Assembly: GCF_900197875.1 (NCBI RefSeq)
Contig: NZ_FZMO01000035.1
Coordinates: forward strand, 1 to 62,892
Length of the DNA stretch: 62,892 nucleotides
Reading direction: 5' to 3'
Source of the DNA: Frankia canadensis
Lineage (GTDB): Bacteria; Actinomycetota; Actinomycetes; Frankiales; Frankiaceae
Below the pieces are notes generated by a model. The model made no database searches. It saw nothing but the letters and a program-made list of their open reading frames with translations, and had not been told where the DNA came from. Shown in pieces: positions 59,898 to 62,892 of this stretch. The position numbers and the translations under genes are program-made. Position 1 is the stretch's first letter. Each line of letters opens with the position of its first letter.

Positions 59898-60722
59898 ATG
59901 ACAACCGCCATGGACGGCCCCGCGGACACAAGGATCATGGGCGTCGTCCACGACGCGCTGCGCCGGGATCTGCGCCGCGTCCGCGCCGCCCTGACCACCC
60001 ACCCCTACCCGGACGGCCCCCGGCGTGCTGCGCTCGCCGCCCACGTCGACTGGATGATCGCGTTTCTCGAGCGCCACCACGGCGGCGAGGACGCCGGCCT
60101 CTACCCGCTCGTGCGCGCCACGGCCAGCCCCGACGCCGCCGAGCTGATCGACGCGATGGGCGCCGACCACGAGGCAATCCACCCCGCCATGAACGCCACC
60201 GCGCACGCGGCCCGCCGCTGGGCGCGGTCGGACGCCCTGGGATCGAGGGACGAGCTGTCGTCCGACGCGGCGCGACGGGGCCTGGTCGAGGCGCTCGACG
60301 AGCTGATCGCGGTGCTGTTCCCGCATCTCGACCGCGAGGAGGCCGAGGCGATGCCCCTCGTGGCGGCCACACTCACCCACCGTCAGTGGCACGAGTGGGA
60401 CCAGACCTACAACATCAAGATCAAGTCGCTGCCGGAGCTGGCGGAGGAAGGGCACTGGCTGCTGGACGGCCTGGAGCCGGAGCGGCGCGAGATCGTGCTC
60501 GGTCAGGTGCCGCTGATTCCGCGACTGATCGTCCTGTATGGCTTCGGCGCCCGCTACCGCCGGCACGCCTCCGCCCGGTGGGGCAGCGCCGCCACCTCCG
60601 CCACCTCCGCCACCGAGGCTTCCGCCTCCGCCGAGTCCGCCGTGGCCACTTCGCGTGCCCCCGCCCCCCGGCCGGTGGACCGCGAGCAGCCCGGCGATGC
60701 GCGCGCCCGTGCGTCACGGTGA
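59898..60722 (+). CDS. Hemerythrin-like (HHE) domain protein
   Basis: 274 residues. A four-helix HHE domain with metal ligands in H18 (GVVHDALRRDLRRVR), the HHGGEDAGLYPLV block (H-H-x2-E), MGADHEAIHPAMN (D-H-E...H) and FPHLDREEAEAMPLV (H...E). This matches a di-iron O2/NO-binding hemerythrin-like site. The C-terminal 60 residues after ~215 are a disordered Ala/Ser/Thr tail. Likely an O2, NO or redox sensor/scavenger. Operon with TetR upstream and SRPBCC downstream (GTGA overlap), and 590 bp from a convergent flavohemoglobin. Confidence 0.9.
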   Translation: MTTAMDGPADTRIMGVVHDALRRDLRRVRAALTTHPYPDGPRRAALAAHVDWMIAFLERHHGGEDAGLYPLVRATASPDAAELIDAMGADHEAIHPAMNATAHAARRWARSDALGSRDELSSDAARRGLVEALDELIAVLFPHLDREEAEAMPLVAATLTHRQWHEWDQTYNIKIKSLPELAEEGHWLLDGLEPERREIVLGQVPLIPRLIVLYGFGARYRRHASARWGSAATSATSATEASASAESAVATSRAPAPRPVDREQPGDARARASR

Positions 60723-61210
60723 ACCGCCTCCCGCGCCACTGCGAGGTCGAGGTCGACGTCGTCGCCTCGCCCTCGGCGGTCTGGGCGGTGCTCGCCGACG
60801 TCACACGGATCGGCGAGTGGAGTCACGAGTGCTATGGCGCACGGTGGCTGGACGGAGCCACGGCAGCGACACCCGGCGCGCGGTTCCGCGGGACCAACCG
60901 GGCGGGAGGCTCCCGCTGGGCTCGGGTGTGCGAGATCCTCGCCGTCGAGGATGCGCGTGAACTGCGGTGGCGCACGTTCGGCTCACCGGTCCTGCGCGAC
61001 GGCACCGAGTGGTGGGTGCGTCTCACGGAGGTCGACGGCGGCACGCGAATCCGTCAGGGATACCGCGTCCTGACCCTGCCCGTCCTCGCGGACGTGCTGA
61101 TCGCGGCGCTGCTGCCCGCCCATCGCGACCGCCGTGGCGCCCTCGCCGACGATCTGCGCCGCCTCGGCGACGTCGCCGCCCGCAATCCGGTACCAGCACG
61201 GGTCAACTGA
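60719..61210 (+). CDS. SRPBCC (START/Bet v1-like) family protein
   Basis: 163 residues from GTG at 60719, overlapping the hemerythrin stop by 4 bp. The pattern EVEVDVVASPSAVWAVLADV, RIGEWSHECYGARWL, GARFRGTNRAGGSRW and WWVRLTEVDGGTRI is the polyketide_cyc2/SRPBCC helix-grip fold, a hydrophobic-ligand pocket. The ligand is unknown. Third gene of the TetR operon. Confidence 0.85.
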   Translation: MNRLPRHCEVEVDVVASPSAVWAVLADVTRIGEWSHECYGARWLDGATAATPGARFRGTNRAGGSRWARVCEILAVEDARELRWRTFGSPVLRDGTEWWVRLTEVDGGTRIRQGYRVLTLPVLADVLIAALLPAHRDRRGALADDLRRLGDVAARNPVPARVN

Positions 61211-61308
61211 CCCCGGCGCGTCCCCGCGGGCCCGCCGTACACCGCCGTACCACCGAGAGGTCGGCCTGTCGGCCCAGCGGCCCGACGTCCCCCGCAGGAG
61301 GAGGGCCG

Positions 61309-62649
61309 TCAGGTAGGGGCGCCCGCCCACGGGTCGGAGCCGAACACCTCGTAACGAATCCGCGCCTCGGGCACACCGCGTCGCAGCAGGCCGGCCCGCA
61401 CGTCCCGCATGAAGGGCGGCGGACCGCACAGGTAGACCCGGGCGCCGTCGGGCAGCGGCAGGGCGTCGACGTCGATGCGGCCCCGGTGCCGGATCTCGCA
61501 CGCCACCGCCCGGCCGGGTGCCGGCCTGTCCGAGCCAGATCCGGAGGCCGCTGCCGGTCCCGCCGCTCGCGTCGCGCCCGCTCCCGGCCCTGGGTCGTCG
61601 GCGGGGGCGCCCTTGGCCGGCGGGGTGTCGGCCTCGTACCAGGTGTGCAGGCGGACGTCGCGCAGCAGCGCGGCGAGGTCGAGCATCTCGGTGCGCAGCG
61701 GGTGGTGGGCCGGGGAGCGGTCGGCATGCGCGACGACCACCGTCCGCCCCGGTCGCAGGCGCGCGGTGTGACCCAGCATCGCGATCATGGGTGCCGTCCC
61801 GATTCCCGCGCTGATCAGGACGAGCGGGTCCGCGCCCGGGGCCAGCGTGACGTGCCCGGTCGGCGCGCTGAGGTCGAGTAGATCGCCGACGGCGACCCGG
61901 TTGTGCAGATGGGAGGAGACGGCTCCGGCGGGGGCGTCACCCGTCGCGGGCACGCGGCGCACGGTGATCCGCAGGCTGCCCGCACCCGGCGCCCGGGACA
62001 GGCTGTACTGGCGGGCCTGGCGGCCGACGTCCGGCAGGTCCACCGCGACCGAGACGTACTGGCCGGGCAGGTAGTCCGGCAGGGGGTCGATGCCGGCTGG
62101 CACCAGGTCGAGCGAGAGCACCTCGGGCGTCGTGACGGTGCGGGCCGTGACCCGCCAGGACCGCCACGGGTTCGCCGGATTGGAGCCGCCCCGCTGGTAG
62201 ATCCGCGCTTCCTCGGCGATCAGCGCCGTCGCGAACAACCAGAACATCTCATCCCAGGCGCGGTGCACCCGCGGTGTCACCGCCTCGCCGAGGACCTCGC
62301 CGATCGCGGCCAGCAGATGCTGTCCGACCACCGGATACTGGTCCGGCCGGACCCCGAGGGAGGCGTGCCGGTGGGCGATGCGGCGCAGCACCCCGTTGAA
62401 CGCCTGCCCCGGCTGCCCCGGCTGCGCTGGCCCCGGCGTCCTCAGCAGGTGCCCGGCGAAGCCGACGACGGCGGCGGCGAGGGCCCGTGCCTGCTCGCCG
62501 GTGGCCTGGCTGCCCTGGTTGAACACCTGCCGCAACGGTGGATGGGCGGCGAGCAGGCGCCGGTAGAACGCTGCGGTGATCGCGTCGGCGTGTCCGCTGA
62601 CCATCCCGACGGTCGTCCGCAGAACCTCGGCGGACTCCTCGGTCAGCAC
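61309..62649 (-). CDS. hmp: Flavohemoglobin (nitric oxide dioxygenase)
   Basis: 446 residues from GTG at 62649 (MLTEESAEVLRTTVG), the canonical Hmp start. The frame extends to ATG 62724, but those 25 codons are the right end of a TnpB element. The globin domain (~1-135) holds FYRRLLAAHPPLRQVFNQ and the proximal His in RHASLGVRPDQYPVVGQHL. The FAD domain (~150-250) has RQYSLSRAPG. The NAD domain has LISAGIGTAPMIAML, YLCGPPPFM and the end YEVFGSDPW. An Ala/Gly/Pro-rich insert of ~35 residues interrupts the NAD domain around residue 365. It detoxifies NO to nitrate. The SD-like GGGGAGGA for the GTG comes from the element's end. Confidence 0.9.
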   Translation of the reverse strand: MLTEESAEVLRTTVGMVSGHADAITAAFYRRLLAAHPPLRQVFNQGSQATGEQARALAAAVVGFAGHLLRTPGPAQPGQPGQAFNGVLRRIAHRHASLGVRPDQYPVVGQHLLAAIGEVLGEAVTPRVHRAWDEMFWLFATALIAEEARIYQRGGSNPANPWRSWRVTARTVTTPEVLSLDLVPAGIDPLPDYLPGQYVSVAVDLPDVGRQARQYSLSRAPGAGSLRITVRRVPATGDAPAGAVSSHLHNRVAVGDLLDLSAPTGHVTLAPGADPLVLISAGIGTAPMIAMLGHTARLRPGRTVVVAHADRSPAHHPLRTEMLDLAALLRDVRLHTWYEADTPPAKGAPADDPGPGAGATRAAGPAAASGSGSDRPAPGRAVACEIRHRGRIDVDALPLPDGARVYLCGPPPFMRDVRAGLLRRGVPEARIRYEVFGSDPWAGAPT

Positions 62650-62760
62650 GATGTTGGCATCCTCCCCGGGCTGAAGCTGCCGGCCGGGGATTCCCGTGCC
62701 TCGCGATACGGGTTCCTGCTTCATCAACAGATGCCTCCCCGTTCTAGGAGCGGGGTGGTC
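62650..62760 (-). ncRNA. Probable omega-RNA (reRNA) 3' scaffold of the TnpB element
   Basis: In IS200/IS605 elements the guide RNA of TnpB overlaps the tnpB 3' end and runs to the right end, with the guide taken from flanking DNA. Here two hairpins (CCCCG...CGGGG at the stop codon and CCCCGG...CCGGGG near the boundary) sit in the expected place. If active, the guide would be the first bases of hmp. Ends are approximate. Confidence 0.5.
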
Positions 62761-62892
62761 TCACTCCGTCTCCACAGGCTGACACCGCGAGCCCCGCGGC
62801 CAGAATGTTCCGTGCGGCGTTGACGTCCCGGTCGTGGTGGGTGCCGCAGGAGCGGCAGGTCCACTGTCGGACGTCGAGCGGCAATGATGCGA
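62744..62892 (-). CDS. tnpB: TnpB C-terminal fragment (partial, runs off the window)
   Basis: The 48 C-terminal residues are in frame: [20 protein letters not shown], then [10 protein letters not shown] and stop. CRSCG is the second half of the OrfB zinc ribbon, and the Asp in HDRDVNAA is the third RuvC catalytic acid. TnpB is an RNA-guided DNA endonuclease of IS200/IS605 elements. The rest of the gene lies to the right. Confidence 0.9.
   Translation of the reverse strand, partial: ASLPLDVRQWTCRSCGTHHDRDVNAARNILAAGLAVSACGDGVRPPRS

Larger units (their letters stand above)
62650..62892 (-). mobile_element. Right end of an IS200/IS605-group TnpB element, truncated by the window edge
   Basis: Contains the tnpB 3' end and the characteristic right-end sequence of actinobacterial TnpB elements: TGATGAAGCAGGAACCC, a stem-loop CCCCGG...CCGGGG at about 62663-62688, and GGGGAGGATGCCAAC at the boundary. 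The element points toward hmp and ends at or within a few bases of its start codon. The left end lies outside the window. Confidence 0.8.

Overview
The window is about 62.9 kb of very GC-rich DNA (roughly 72-73% G+C by eye). It has actinobacterial hallmarks: GTG starts, 4-bp gene overlaps, DUF3052 and DUF5999 proteins, a homodimeric-type aceE, and an aceE / DUF3052 / AhpE-type peroxiredoxin / tRNA-Val neighbourhood. Two TIR-domain proteins, a caspase-like fold with winged-helix-like repeats, two SMC-type clusters and TnpB-element debris suggest a Frankia-like actinomycete. That genus call is an inference.

Layout. (1) 2-889: 3' end of an Ig-like surface protein. (2) 1236-8804, minus strand: a tightly overlapping three-gene operon encoding an SMC-like complex in the order kleisin-like, MukE-like, ATPase (jetA-, jetB- and jetC-like), with no nuclease gene next to it. 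(3) 9317-21216: metallo-beta-lactamase-fold enzyme, methyltransferase, truncated AlbA_2/Schlafen-type protein, TerD, solo RelE/ParE-like toxin, CoA-binding protein, a membrane glycosyltransferase pair, DUF5999, a PAP2 phosphatase-diacylglycerol kinase fusion, and an unknown CxxC protein. (4) 22294-28428: aceE behind a 29-bp perfect palindrome, YjbQ, DUF3052, DUF4234 membrane protein, AhpE. (5) 28594-34730: a scarred tRNA-Val locus. It holds an intact tRNA-Val(TAC), an integrase remnant, a 3'-half tRNA repeat, two divergent citrate synthases around a palindromic operator, a histidine phosphatase, a toxin-antitoxin pair, a second tRNA-Val copy, and fragments duplicated from neighbouring genes.

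(6) 35759-44837, minus strand: a complete type II Wadjet operon jetABCD (families TIGR02677, TIGR02678, TIGR02680, TIGR02679). jetC is interrupted by an apparent +1 frameshift. A DUF4143 AAA ATPase lies upstream. (7) 46433-49275: secreted lamin-tail protein, MOSC protein, excalibur lipoprotein. (8) 49391-59082: a TIR-transmembrane-WD40 protein, a cobalamin-riboswitch-controlled cobalt transporter (cbtB-cbtA), a VIT/CCC1 transporter, two small unknown genes, and a TIR plus caspase-like protein whose catalytic cysteine position is alanine. The last is followed in another frame by winged-helix-like repeats. (9) 59257-62892: TetR regulator, hemerythrin and SRPBCC operon, then a flavohemoglobin whose upstream region is the right end of an IS200/IS605-type TnpB element running off the window.

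How the parts may work together. The two SMC-type operons, the two TIR proteins, the DUF4143 ATPase, TerD and the toxin genes make this an accessory, defence-rich stretch set among conserved central-metabolism genes. Wadjet complexes are known to recognise and cleave small circular DNA. The first operon has the same core architecture but lacks JetD, the topoisomerase-like nuclease subunit, so it either acts without cleavage or borrows a partner. The TIR/pseudo-caspase/winged-helix locus looks like an effector-and-adaptor module with an inactivated protease fold. Families were recognised by reading the sequences; no database search was run.
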